Below, one piece after another: positions 26,496-34,882 of a DNA stretch of 64,000 bases. Numbering within the stretch: position 1 is the stretch's first letter; each line of letters starts with the position of its first letter. The DNA is taken from assembly GCF_001583495.1 (NCBI RefSeq), contig NZ_LQAQ01000012.1:1-64000 (forward strand), read 5' to 3'. The position numbers were made by a program, and so were the translations under genes. Below the pieces are notes generated by a model, which saw only the letters and a program-made list of their open reading frames with translations, was not told the DNA's origin and did not search any database. The stretch comes from Flammeovirga sp. SJP92. Its GTDB lineage: Bacteria > Bacteroidota > Bacteroidia > Cytophagales > Flammeovirgaceae.

Positions 26496-27407
26496 TCATA
26501 TTATCCTTTTCCTATATTCCACAGGTGTGATTTCTTTATATTTTTTGAAAAAGCGTCCAAAGTGAGAAACGGTATCAAAATTTAGAGCATAAGTAATTTG
26601 GCTGATCGACTCTCTAGTGTAGGTTAATAGATATTCGGCTTCATTGATCAATCTCTCATGTATAAAATAAAGTGCTCGCTGTCCTGTGAGTTGTTTTATC
26701 GTTTCGCTAAGATGTTTGGGAGTGATTGCTAATAAATCTGCGTATTCTTGAACGGTTTTCTTTTCTATGAAATGGATTTCAATGAGTTTTTTATAGCTCA
26801 AAAAAAGGTTTTGCTGACTGTTTGTTCCTTCTTCTAAACTTTTATTCAAGTATAATCTGCTTTTAATGTGTCCCATTAATGCCAGTAAATGACCATTGAT
26901 TATATTTCCTTTAAAGAGGTGCTGATGTTTAACTTCACTCTCAATCTGTTGAAATAATTGGGTATAGATCCTTAAACTATCACTTTCTAACTCAAAATAA
27001 GGAATACAACTTTCATTATAGCTTAATAATTTGTCAAGTACTTCAAACTGAATTCCCAACTTTTGTATATGATCTTGGTGGAACAATAACACTTGGATTT
27101 CAAAGTCTGAAGAGATATTGGATAAAGAAGCAATTTGTCCAGGTTTTATGATATGAATTGAGTTGGCATTGATGGAAAAATTATGATGATTGACCCTTCT
27201 AAAGGCAGAACCTCTTAAGCACATGATGACAATGAAATGATCACACCTCATCGGCACTCCTTTGTTTCCTTCTCCATTATTGGAAAGAATTACTACATCA
27301 TCATCGGTAATCGCATCATTAAAAATATCAGTCCCAAATGTAGGCTGAGGTGCATGAAAAGATTGATATAATTGAAGGCTTTTAGTAATAGTTTGAAAAG
27401 GAATCAT
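26496..27407 (-). CDS. AraC-family transcriptional regulator
   Basis: 303 residues. The N-terminal 160 form a cupin-like sensor region ('RCDHFIVIMCLRGSAFRRVN'), and the C-terminal 100 residues are an AraC/XylS double helix-turn-helix ('KTVQEYADLLAITPKHLSET', 'SISQITYALNFDTVSHFGRF', 'KEITPVEYRK'). It lies about 150 nt upstream of the isochorismatase-like/pirin operon on the same strand, so it may regulate that operon; this is inferred from position only. Confidence 0.92.
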   Translation of the reverse strand: MIPFQTITKSLQLYQSFHAPQPTFGTDIFNDAITDDDVVILSNNGEGNKGVPMRCDHFIVIMCLRGSAFRRVNHHNFSINANSIHIIKPGQIASLSNISSDFEIQVLLFHQDHIQKLGIQFEVLDKLLSYNESCIPYFELESDSLRIYTQLFQQIESEVKHQHLFKGNIINGHLLALMGHIKSRLYLNKSLEEGTNSQQNLFLSYKKLIEIHFIEKKTVQEYADLLAITPKHLSETIKQLTGQRALYFIHERLINEAEYLLTYTRESISQITYALNFDTVSHFGRFFKKYKEITPVEYRKRII

Positions 27408-27430
27408 ATTTTTATCAAAAATAAAGCAAC

Positions 27431-27460
27431 AAAAAAGTCACCCTAAATATAGAGTGACTT
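27431..27460 (-). terminator. terminator after fecR-like gene
   Basis: Stem AAGTCAC-CTA / TAG-GTGACTT with an AATA loop and single-base bulges; an A6 run on the left arm gives T's on the minus strand. It lies 28 nt after the FecR stop. Confidence 0.75.
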
Positions 27461-27487
27461 CCTTGATTTATGCATGAAGGGTTCTAA

Positions 27488-28687
27488 TTATTTTAAAACC
27501 ACTGTTCCATCTTCTAATTTTTCAATATCGCAACCTACTACTTCTGAAACTTGCTCAATCACTGTTTCTAGGGTTTTGTTTCTAAAAATACCAGTGAATT
27601 TACGTTTCTCTAATTGCTTATTCTCAATCACAATTGAAGTGTTGTATGCTTTTCCTATTGCTTTGACTGCATCTGACAAATTAGCTCCTTCAAATGAAAG
27701 TTCTGTCTGCATTAAAGAAGCAGCATTGATATCCTGCTCATAAGATTTCTTGTTGACCGTTCCATCAGCAACAGCTCCTGTTTCATTTTTAACAAGAACA
27801 ACATACTCGCCAGTCTCTTTGCTTTCAAATCTTACTTTACCCGTTACCACCTCAACTTGATTTTGTGTCAAGTGGAATGAAGTACCTAACACGGTAGTAG
27901 TTGCTTCTGAAGTGATGATATTAAAAGCATGTTGTTCATCTCTTTTCACTTCAAAGAAAGCATCACCTTCCAAAGAAACTACTCTATCGTTATCACCAAA
28001 AGTTTCAGGATAACGAATTGAACTTTCTTTGTTCAGCCAGACTTTTGTACCATCAGGTAATTTCACTAAAGCAGTTGTATTGCCTGTTTCTTGTTGCAAC
28101 ATCTGTACTTTATCACTGTCTAAATAATAGAACATTGACAAGCCCAATGTCAACAAAATGGCTACCGCCGCTGCCATACTATTCGGGAATGACCATGTTG
28201 AAGTATTATTTTTCTTCACTGCAAGATTCTTCTCCACTTTAAAAGTTGGAGCTTCTTTCTTTTCTTCGGCAGTAACGTTCATTCTCAACAGCATTTTGGC
28301 CATTGCAGCGTCCATCTCTTCAGATGAAACTTCCTTACGTTGTTTCTTACCGAGTGAGCCAGCAGAAGACCAAATGTCCTTTACATCGTCACATACCTCA
28401 TTAGTTTGGTTTTCTAATGTAGTAGCAATTTTTGTTTCTTCAGATTCAACTTCCAAAATCTTATCCCAGATTTCGTTTACTTTAGCGTCCAACTGAGAAG
28501 TATTTAAAATACGCTTCTTTTCTTGTCCGATGCTAGTGGATTGAATCCAGATCTCTGTTACTTCTGAAAGAACACTTTTGAAAGTTTCGTCGGTTTCAGC
28601 CAGCTGTTTTGCTTTAGTAACAGCCATTTGGTCACCACCTAAGCTTTCTGCAATCAGTGTCCAATCAATGTTAATTTCCTTATCCAT
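27488..28687 (-). CDS. FecR-type anti-sigma factor (FecR + DUF4974)
   Basis: 399 residues. The cytoplasmic N-terminal part is long (about 165 residues, 'LAETDETFKSVLSEVTEIW'), followed by one membrane segment ('MAAAVAILLTLGLSMFYYL', about 168-188). Next comes the periplasmic FecR domain ('VKLPDGTKVWLNKESSIRYP', 'VVSLEGDAFFEVKRDE', 'TTTVLGTSFHLT') and a C-terminal DUF4974/STN-like domain ('LSFEGANLSDAVKAIGKAYN', 'RKFTGIFRNKTLETVIEQVS'). It follows the ECF sigma gene by about 175 nt on the same strand. In Bacteroidota such pairs normally precede a TonB/SusC receptor, which is absent here. Confidence 0.92.
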   Translation of the reverse strand: MDKEINIDWTLIAESLGGDQMAVTKAKQLAETDETFKSVLSEVTEIWIQSTSIGQEKKRILNTSQLDAKVNEIWDKILEVESEETKIATTLENQTNEVCDDVKDIWSSAGSLGKKQRKEVSSEEMDAAMAKMLLRMNVTAEEKKEAPTFKVEKNLAVKKNNTSTWSFPNSMAAAVAILLTLGLSMFYYLDSDKVQMLQQETGNTTALVKLPDGTKVWLNKESSIRYPETFGDNDRVVSLEGDAFFEVKRDEQHAFNIITSEATTTVLGTSFHLTQNQVEVVTGKVRFESKETGEYVVLVKNETGAVADGTVNKKSYEQDINAASLMQTELSFEGANLSDAVKAIGKAYNTSIVIENKQLEKRKFTGIFRNKTLETVIEQVSEVVGCDIEKLEDGTVVLK

Positions 28688-28862
28688 AAAATGTCGGATA
28701 AATATGATAAATTCTTTATTACTCTAAATAATATTAAGGACAAGTCATGATGAATTTTCATTTTCAGTCCTTGTGTCTATAATGACGCTTCATAGCGGAA
28801 TCACACAGTTATATCGTCCTTTAAGCCAAGACAATTGAAATCTATGTGAAGACAAAAAAAAT

Positions 28863-29492
28863 CTAAAATAAATTGAACTGTAATAAATAGTCTATAATTA
28901 AGCCCACTACAATTCCGCCTTCCAATGCCATTAGACTAGGGTCAACATGCCCTTTTAATTTTTCTCTTAATTGTTTTAAAGCTAAGCCAATTTGATAATG
29001 CACTGTTCTTACAGGAATATCTAATGCATCAGCAATTTCTTTATAAGTCAAATCTTCAAAACGGCTCATTTTGAAAATTTCTTTCATTTTTTCTGGTAAT
29101 TCCTCAATGGCTTCAGAAAGTCTTTTCTCTAATTCGGAAAAATGATAGGTATCCTCCGTATCGTTACTGGAAATAACCATTCTTTCTGCTACACCCTTCT
29201 GGTAATCGCGCTCAAAGTTTCTTCTTTTGATGAAGTTCAGCGTATGATTTCTTGCAGAGCGGTATAAATAAGCTTTTAAGGATAAGTTTATATTTAAAGA
29301 TTCTCTTTTACTCCAAAAGTTTACAAATATATCTTGAACTAATTCTTCGGCCGTTTCCCAGTCTTTTACCATTCCATTGATAAAATTAAGAATTGCCTGA
29401 TAGTATTCTTTAGTTATATATTCCCAAGCAAAACGATCTCCCCCTTTCACAAGGTCAATCAGTGCTTCTTCTTCTAAGTTTTCGAAATTCAT
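28863..29492 (-). CDS. ECF RNA polymerase sigma factor
   Basis: 209 residues from the ATG at 29492; a GTG at 29525 would add 11. Region 2 is visible in 'FAWEYITKEYYQAILNFI', 'AEELVQDIFVNFWSKRES' and 'YLYRSARNHTLNFIKRR', region 4 in 'LPEKMKEIFKMSRFEDLTYK' and 'IADALDIPVRTVHYQIGLAL'. This is the Bacteroidota ECF subgroup paired with FecR anti-sigma factors. The C-terminus extends into a hydrophobic tail ('GGIVVGLIIDYLLQFNLF') longer than usual. The FecR gene lies directly downstream, so it is likely held at the membrane until an outer signal arrives. Confidence 0.92.
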   Translation of the reverse strand: MNFENLEEEALIDLVKGGDRFAWEYITKEYYQAILNFINGMVKDWETAEELVQDIFVNFWSKRESLNINLSLKAYLYRSARNHTLNFIKRRNFERDYQKGVAERMVISSNDTEDTYHFSELEKRLSEAIEELPEKMKEIFKMSRFEDLTYKEIADALDIPVRTVHYQIGLALKQLREKLKGHVDPSLMALEGGIVVGLIIDYLLQFNLF

Positions 29493-29849
29493 TAGATTAA
29501 ATATCGATTTTATTGATTTTGGCACTAAAAAATGTCACCTGCTTCTCGTTAATTTCTTGCTAATTCCTATTGGAATATTGTTTTCTCACTCTTACTTGGT
29601 TTTCCGCTTCAAGTTCAACTCTAAATACGAATGAAAAACAAAATCAACGATTTCCGATCACCTCTATCTTAGCACTTCGCCTAATACTGAAGCTATAATC
29701 ACACAATATATTTAAAAAATAGTGTATTATAAACCTCATTAATGAAAATTTGAATTATTCGCTATTAGTATGTTGATATAAGCAATTGATCAATTACCTA
29801 CAACCTTGATACTTTTATTAAATTGCCACCTCAATTAAAACTATAAACA
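29493..29849. other. intergenic, divergent promoter region
   Basis: About 357 bases between the divergent sigma factor and nth genes. No coding frame, RNA fold or convincing promoter seen. Confidence 0.4.
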
Positions 29850-30530
29850 ATGACTAAGCAGGAAAAAGTTCAAGACATCGTTCAAACTTTACAAAGTTTA
29901 TACCCTAATCCACCCATTCCATTAGACCATAAAGATCCTTTTACTTTATTGGTGGCTGTGGCACTTTCTGCACAGTGTACTGACGAAAGAGTGAATAAAA
30001 TCACACCTCTTTTATTTGCCAAAGCGGATAATCCTTATGATATGATGCAATTGAGTGTGGAGGAAATTAGAGAAATCATAAAGCCTTGCGGGCTTTCTCC
30101 GATGAAATCGAAAGGGATTTATGGAATGTCAAAGATAATTGTTGAAAAGTTTGGCGGTGTAGTTCCTGATAATTTTAAAGACCTAGAGTCTCTTCCTGCG
30201 GTGGGTCATAAAACGGCTTCTGTAGTGATGTCACAAGCTTTTGGTGTACCTGCCTTTCCTGTAGATACACATATTCATAGATTGATGTACCGTTGGGGAC
30301 TTTCCACTGGAAAAAGTGTGGAGCAAACAGAGAAAGACGCCAAACGCTTGTTTGATGAAAAAGACTGGAATGATCTTCATCTTCAAATCATCTATTTTGG
30401 AAGAGAGTACTGCCCTGCTCAGAGACACGATCCTAGAGAGTGTCCTATATGCTCAAAGCATGGCAGAAAAACACTTTTCACAGAAAAAAAATCTTCAAAT
30501 CCTAAACGAAAGGTAAAGAAAAAAGCATAA
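29850..30530 (+). CDS. nth: endonuclease III (DNA glycosylase/AP lyase)
   Basis: 226 residues. The helix-hairpin-helix 'LESLPAVGHKTASVVMSQAF' carries the catalytic lysine, and 'FPVDTHIHRLMYRWGL' the catalytic aspartate. The enzyme removes oxidised pyrimidines and nicks AP sites. The C-terminal iron-sulfur loop is altered: cysteines in 'YCPAQRHDPRECPICSKHG' give C-x9-C-x2-C and there is no fourth cysteine before the Lys-rich end, whereas the E. coli enzyme has C-x6-C-x2-C-x5-C. The 4Fe-4S cluster may be absent or differently ligated. Monocistronic by spacing. Confidence 0.93.
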   Translation: MTKQEKVQDIVQTLQSLYPNPPIPLDHKDPFTLLVAVALSAQCTDERVNKITPLLFAKADNPYDMMQLSVEEIREIIKPCGLSPMKSKGIYGMSKIIVEKFGGVVPDNFKDLESLPAVGHKTASVVMSQAFGVPAFPVDTHIHRLMYRWGLSTGKSVEQTEKDAKRLFDEKDWNDLHLQIIYFGREYCPAQRHDPRECPICSKHGRKTLFTEKKSSNPKRKVKKKA

Positions 30531-30621
30531 TTCAACATCCTGTTAACATTAAATTGAAGTTATCTTCTCAAAACATTTGGGAGTTAACACGCCTTTGAGT
30601 GATTTAACAATCATTGTCGCT

Positions 30622-30656
30622 TTAAACGGCACACTTCAACGACAAACGCCGTTTAA
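30622..30656. repeat. inverted repeat upstream of nagB
   Basis: 9-bp arms TTAAACGGC and GCCGTTTAA separated by 17 nt, about 120 nt upstream of the nagB start. Possible regulator site or 5' transcript boundary; no T-run follows. Confidence 0.5.
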
Positions 30657-30681
30657 CCATAGACGAATGCTTTGCGCCGAA

Positions 30682-30717
30682 AAATTTATGTACAATGTAC
30701 ACGTATACATAAATTTG
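30682..30717 (+). promoter_or_regulatory. operator-like inverted repeat overlapping the nagB -7 box
   Basis: Perfect 11-bp arms AAATTTATGTA (30682-30692) and TACATAAATTT (30706-30716) with a 13-nt spacer that itself contains TGTACAATGTACA-like symmetry. The right arm ends in TAAATTTG (30710-30717), a match to the Bacteroidota -7 consensus TAnnTTTG, 58-64 nt before the nagB ATG. The expected -33 TTG position reads ATG. A repressor bound to the repeat would block the promoter; the regulator is not encoded nearby. Confidence 0.6.
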
Positions 30718-30774
30718 GGTATAAATCAATAAAAAAGCATTGATTCTATCTTATCACACTACTAAGAAAATTTA

Positions 30775-32712
30775 ATGATTATGAACACAACATTGTTGAA
30801 CCAACAAGTTATGACGGACAGAGAATTTGAACGTCTTCAAACCTACACTTTTTCAACAAATGCTGAAGCGTCTGTAGTTATCGCTCACGAAATCGCTGAT
30901 CTTATTAGAGACAAAGCGTCGAAAGGTGAAAATGCAGTTTTAGGCTTGGCTACTGGTTCTTCTCCTTTAAAAGTATATGACGAATTAATTCGTTTGCACA
31001 AAGAAGAGGGGTTATCATTTAAAAATGTAGTGACTTTCAATTTGGATGAATATTATCCTATGCAACCTGATTCTGTACATTCTTATGTACGTTTCATGAA
31101 CGAAAATTTATTCAACCATATTGATATCGAAGAGAAAAATATCCATATCCCTGACGGTACTTTAGCGATGGAAGATGTTTATGCTTTCTGCAAAGACTAT
31201 GAGGCTAAAATTGCTAACGCAGGTGGATTGGACATTCAAATATTAGGTATTGGTCGTACAGGTCACATTGGTTTCAACGAGCCAGGCTCAACAGAAAATA
31301 GCCGTACTCGTATGGTGACTTTGGATGCGATCACTCGTATTGATGCGGCTCCTTCATTTGGTGGTTTGGATTTCGTTCCTAAGCGTGCTATTACAATGGG
31401 TGTGAAGCCGATTATGCAAGCTAAAAGAATCATCATGATGGCTTGGGGTTCTGGTAAAGCACCTATCGTGAAGAAAATGGTAGAGGGCGATATCTCAATG
31501 CAAGTACCTGCAACTTTCCTACAAAAACATGATAACGTGTCTGTATTCATCGATGAAGGTGCAACGGAACAATTGACACGTATCACAACTCCTTGGTTAG
31601 TTTCTGAAGTAGAATGGACTACTGCAATGACAAAGAAAGCGGTAGTTTGGTTAGCTTACAAAACAGGTAAGCCGGTCTTGAAATTAACGAACAAGGACTA
31701 TTTGGAAAGTGGTTTAGATAGCTTATTATCCACTAAAGGTTCTGCTTACGATTTGAACATCGAAGTATTCAACCTTTTACAACATACAATCTCAGGATGG
31801 CCAGGCGGTAAGCCTTCAGCAGACGATACACAACGTCCTGAAAGAGCTGTTCCTGCTAAGAAACGTGTAATTATCTTCTCTCCTCACCCTGATGATGACG
31901 TAATTTCAATGGGTGGTACATTCCAACGTTTAGTGGACCAAGGACACGAAGTACACGTTGCTTACCAAACTTCAGGTAACATTGCCGTTTCTGATGATGA
32001 TGCTCGTAGATATGCTACATTTGCGAACTCATTGATGGACAAATTTGGTTTTGGATCTGCTGAATCTAAATCGAAGTTTAAAGAAATCACTGGTTTCTTA
32101 GATGCAAAAGAGGAGGGTGATATCGATTCATTAGCAGTAAGACAAATCAAAGGTCAGATTCGTAGAGACGAGTCGATCGCGGCATGTCGTTACACTGGTA
32201 TTCCAAAAGAACAAGTACACTTCTTAGATTTACCTTTCTATGAAACAGGTAAAGTTCGTAAAAACCCAGTAGGTGAAGCGGACATTGAGATCATCAAAAA
32301 TATCATTTCTGACATCAAGCCTCACCAAATCTACGCAGCAGGTGACTTAGCTGACCCGCATGGTACTCACCGTGTATGTTTAGATGCTATCTTCGCTGCT
32401 TTGGAAGAGTTGAAATCAGAAGAATACATGAAAGACTGTTGGGTTTGGATGTACAGAGGTGCATGGCATGAGTGGCCAATCGACGAAATCGAAATGGCTG
32501 TACCAATGTCTCCAGAACAAGTTCTTACAAAAAGAAAAGCTATTTTCTTCCATGAGTCACAAAAAGATGGCGTAGTATTCCAAGGAACAGATGACCGTGA
32601 ATTCTGGCAAAGAGCAGAAGAGCGTAATTCGGGAACTGCGAAATTATACAATGCACTTGGTCTTGCAGAGTATGAAGCAATGGAAGCGTTTGTGCGCTAC
32701 CACTTCATCTAG
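30775..32712 (+). CDS. nagB: glucosamine-6-phosphate deaminase fused to PIG-L/LmbE deacetylase domain
   Basis: 645 residues (643 if the ATG at 30781 is used). Residues about 15-300 are a complete NagB domain: 'LGLATGSSPLKVYDELIRLH', 'VVTFNLDEYYPM' with the catalytic Asp, 'LGIGRTGHIGFNEPGS'. It converts GlcN-6-P to fructose-6-P and ammonia. A linker then leads to a PIG-L/LmbE domain from about 365: 'VIIFSPHPDDDVISMGGTF' (zinc-binding HPDDD), later 'YAAGDLADPHGTHRVC' with the H-x2-H-type ligand. That family removes acetyl groups from GlcNAc-type sugars. The double-domain form is common in Bacteroidota, and the pairing suggests deacetylation and deamination in one protein, although activity of the second domain is unproven. 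Codon use looks like that of a highly expressed gene. A strong terminator follows. Confidence 0.94.
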   Translation: MIMNTTLLNQQVMTDREFERLQTYTFSTNAEASVVIAHEIADLIRDKASKGENAVLGLATGSSPLKVYDELIRLHKEEGLSFKNVVTFNLDEYYPMQPDSVHSYVRFMNENLFNHIDIEEKNIHIPDGTLAMEDVYAFCKDYEAKIANAGGLDIQILGIGRTGHIGFNEPGSTENSRTRMVTLDAITRIDAAPSFGGLDFVPKRAITMGVKPIMQAKRIIMMAWGSGKAPIVKKMVEGDISMQVPATFLQKHDNVSVFIDEGATEQLTRITTPWLVSEVEWTTAMTKKAVVWLAYKTGKPVLKLTNKDYLESGLDSLLSTKGSAYDLNIEVFNLLQHTISGWPGGKPSADDTQRPERAVPAKKRVIIFSPHPDDDVISMGGTFQRLVDQGHEVHVAYQTSGNIAVSDDDARRYATFANSLMDKFGFGSAESKSKFKEITGFLDAKEEGDIDSLAVRQIKGQIRRDESIAACRYTGIPKEQVHFLDLPFYETGKVRKNPVGEADIEIIKNIISDIKPHQIYAAGDLADPHGTHRVCLDAIFAALEELKSEEYMKDCWVWMYRGAWHEWPIDEIEMAVPMSPEQVLTKRKAIFFHESQKDGVVFQGTDDREFWQRAEERNSGTAKLYNALGLAEYEAMEAFVRYHFI

Positions 32713-32747
32713 AGATATATAAAGTGTGCGATAAAATAGATTGAATT

Positions 32748-32779
32748 AAACGTCTGGGAGAAATCTCAGACGTTTTTTT
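32748..32779 (+). terminator. nagB terminator
   Basis: 9-bp stem AAACGTCTG / CAGACGTTT with a GGAGAAATCT loop followed by a T-run (to 32779), 36 nt after the nagB stop. Confidence 0.9.
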
Positions 32780-32876
32780 GTTTCAAGACAAACCTGTATT
32801 AACAAATCAATTTTTTATTGGCTATATTTATTTGACGATAAGTACTGGTTCAGAATAAAACGAGTATTTCGTAGCC

Positions 32877-33055
32877 CCATAATTGAAATTATGGACTTTT
32901 GGGAAGACATCTCAATTATCACTTTTGATTATAATATTTGTCTTAATCTGTATTAAAGCGATGTAAGAACTTGTAAATTATTGAAACATTTCAAGTTCAT
33001 AATGAGTGTCGAAAAAAAGGATAGCTTCCCAAAAGCCCATGACTTCAAGTCATGG
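32877..33055. repeat. pair of inverted REP-like hairpins
   Basis: Left hairpin CCATAATT-GA-AATTATGG (32877-32894) is followed by CTTTTGGGAAG (32896-32906). After 118 nt comes the exact reverse complement CTTCCCAAAAG (33025-33035) and a second hairpin CCATGACTT-C-AAGTCATGG (33037-33055). The unit is symmetrical: hairpin, conserved 11-mer, spacer, inverted 11-mer, hairpin. This is the layout of paired REP sequences (BIME-like). No RAYT transposase is in the window. Confidence 0.7.
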
Positions 33056-33152
33056 TGTACGGTGTTTTGACCCTTTTCTTCTGACCTGATACTTCGACTT
33101 TGTCACTCCTAAAAAGTGTATCTCAATATAATTTTTAACTTACCTATTTTGA

Positions 33153-34418
33153 ATGAAATCCTCTAAATATTATCCTCAAAGAACGTTATTACTATTAACC
33201 CTATTCTTTTTCAACTCCATTATTTCCCTTGCCCAATCCCCTGAACCACTCGTCAAAGTAGGCATAGAAGTATTGAGAGATCAAAATTTTAAAGCATTAG
33301 AAGGTAAAAGAGTGGGATTGGTCACTAACCCTACAGGTGTTGACCATAGCTTTATTTCTACTGTAGATATTTTATATCAAGCTAAAAATGTGAATCTCAC
33401 TGCTCTTTACGGACCCGAACATGGTGTGCGTGGGGATACAGATGCTGGTGCGCATGTGGATAGTAATACGGATGCAGTGACTGGACTTCCTGTTTATTCA
33501 CTTTATGGAAAAACAAGAAAACCTACTCCTGCCATGCTTCAGAATGTGGATGTGATTGTATATGACATTCAAGATATTGGTGTGAGATCCTATACTTTCA
33601 TCAGTACTTTGGGGTTGGTAATGGAAGCAGCGGCTGAAAATAATAAAGAAGTAATTGTATTAGATAGACCTAATCCGCTTGGTGGTACTAAAATAGAAGG
33701 CAACATTGTTGAACCGGGCTACTTTTCTTTTGTGAGCCAATTCCCTATTCCTTACATCTATGGATTGACAGTAGGAGAACTAGCCTACATGATGAATTAT
33801 GAAGAGTGGCTGAAAAATAAAACGCAGTGTAAATTGAATGTGATTCCGATGAAAGGCTGGAAAAGAGATATGCGTTTTAAAGATACTGGCAGACATTGGA
33901 TTCCTACTTCACCTCATATTCCTTTCCCTGAAGTAGCTGAACTTTACCCTGCCAGTGGAATTATTGGTGAACTAGAAGGAAACTTTATTGGAATTGGTTA
34001 CACTCTACCTTTTACGCTTTTCGGGGCAGAATATATCAATACTAGACAGTTTGCTCAACAACTGAATGCTTTAAACTTGGAAGGTGTTTATTTTAGAGGA
34101 CTTTCTTTTACGCCATATTATAAAGAGAAGAAAGGGATGAAATTACATGGAGTGCAGATTTACATTACTGATTATGATAAAGTGCGACTGTCAGAAATTC
34201 AATTCCATGTTTTAGAGGTACAGCATAAGTTACATGCCACTAAAGATCTTTTTAATGCACACAAAGACCGATGGACCATGTTTGACAAAGTTTGTGGCAG
34301 TAATAAAATAAGAGAAGGATTTATGGCTTCTTACAGTTTTGCAGGAATGAAGGATTACTGGAGAAAAGATGAGGCAGCCTTCAGGAAGAAAGCTGCCGTG
34401 TATTTAATGTATCGTTAA
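33153..34418 (+). CDS. namZ: exo-beta-N-acetylmuramidase NamZ-like (DUF1343), exported
   Basis: 421 residues with a signal peptide (residues 1-27, '...IISLAQS'). The DUF1343/NamZ fold is recognisable from 'GKRVGLVTNPTGVD', 'NLTALYGPEHGVRGD', 'VIVYDIQDIGVRSYTFISTL', 'VIVLDRPNPLGGTKIEGNIV', 'IPYIYGLTVGELAYMMNYE' and 'YPASGIIGELEGNFIGIGYT'. NamZ enzymes release single MurNAc residues from the non-reducing ends of peptidoglycan chains, in contrast to endo-acting lysozymes. The gene lies downstream of the nagB-PIG-L gene on the same strand but behind that gene's terminator and the REP-like pair, so it is probably transcribed separately. The two fit a wall amino-sugar recycling theme. Confidence 0.9.
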   Translation: MKSSKYYPQRTLLLLTLFFFNSIISLAQSPEPLVKVGIEVLRDQNFKALEGKRVGLVTNPTGVDHSFISTVDILYQAKNVNLTALYGPEHGVRGDTDAGAHVDSNTDAVTGLPVYSLYGKTRKPTPAMLQNVDVIVYDIQDIGVRSYTFISTLGLVMEAAAENNKEVIVLDRPNPLGGTKIEGNIVEPGYFSFVSQFPIPYIYGLTVGELAYMMNYEEWLKNKTQCKLNVIPMKGWKRDMRFKDTGRHWIPTSPHIPFPEVAELYPASGIIGELEGNFIGIGYTLPFTLFGAEYINTRQFAQQLNALNLEGVYFRGLSFTPYYKEKKGMKLHGVQIYITDYDKVRLSEIQFHVLEVQHKLHATKDLFNAHKDRWTMFDKVCGSNKIREGFMASYSFAGMKDYWRKDEAAFRKKAAVYLMYR

Positions 34419-34465
34419 GCATAGTTAGTCATATAGTTTTGCTTTAAAAAATTGGGGAAAGTGGA

Positions 34466-34843
34466 TTAAGATTGCATTGCATCAATATCATTTTTAAATC
34501 TGGTTAGTAGGTCTTGGGAAAAAGATTGCATGACGGCTGTTTCGTTTTCATCGATACCATCTGCTGCTTCTGCCACAACCTCCATTGCCTTGATAAATTC
34601 TTGGTACTCATTTGTAGGGCCGTAATGCTTACAATAGTCTATGACCTTGTTGTAAACATCATCTACGGGAGTGTTTCGTTTCGCTTCATAATTAAAGGAC
34701 CATCTGATGTCTTCCCCATAAGGATGGTCTTTAAAATAACTCTCTAGCACCTCCTTTTCTTCTACTTGAATCACTCCGTCCGCTTTTGCTACTACAAACA
34801 ATAGTTCACCTAAGATTTCGTAAAGTTTTTCTTTGTCTGACAT
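34466..34843 (-). CDS. TerB-like tellurite-resistance family protein
   Basis: 125 residues from the ATG at 34843 (MSDKEKLYEIL); an upstream codon at 34882 would add a basic stretch lying in the leader hairpin. The helical pattern 'LLFVVAKADGVIQVEEKEVL' and 'MEVVAEAADGIDENETAVMQ' repeats the TerB D-G-x-(I/V)-x-x-x-E motif twice, as in calcium/metal-binding TerB-like domains. No other ter gene is nearby. It converges with namZ. Confidence 0.8.
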   Translation of the reverse strand: MSDKEKLYEILGELLFVVAKADGVIQVEEKEVLESYFKDHPYGEDIRWSFNYEAKRNTPVDDVYNKVIDYCKHYGPTNEYQEFIKAMEVVAEAADGIDENETAVMQSFSQDLLTRFKNDIDAMQS

Positions 34844-34860
34844 AATCAATAAAGTTTTAA

Positions 34861-34878
34861 CCCGAGCGTTAACTCGGG
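34861..34878 (-). promoter_or_regulatory. hairpin in the leader of the TerB-like gene
   Basis: 6-bp GC-rich stem CCCGAG / CTCGGG with a CGTTAA loop, 18 nt upstream of the ATG, in otherwise AT-rich DNA. Possibly a transcript-leader structure; function unknown. Confidence 0.4.
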
Positions 34879-34882
34879 CCAT

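Noticed and set aside
34861-34878. CCCGAG/CTCGGG hairpin as a riboswitch
   Set aside because: A single 6-bp stem without any conserved aptamer sequence; kept only as a leader hairpin.
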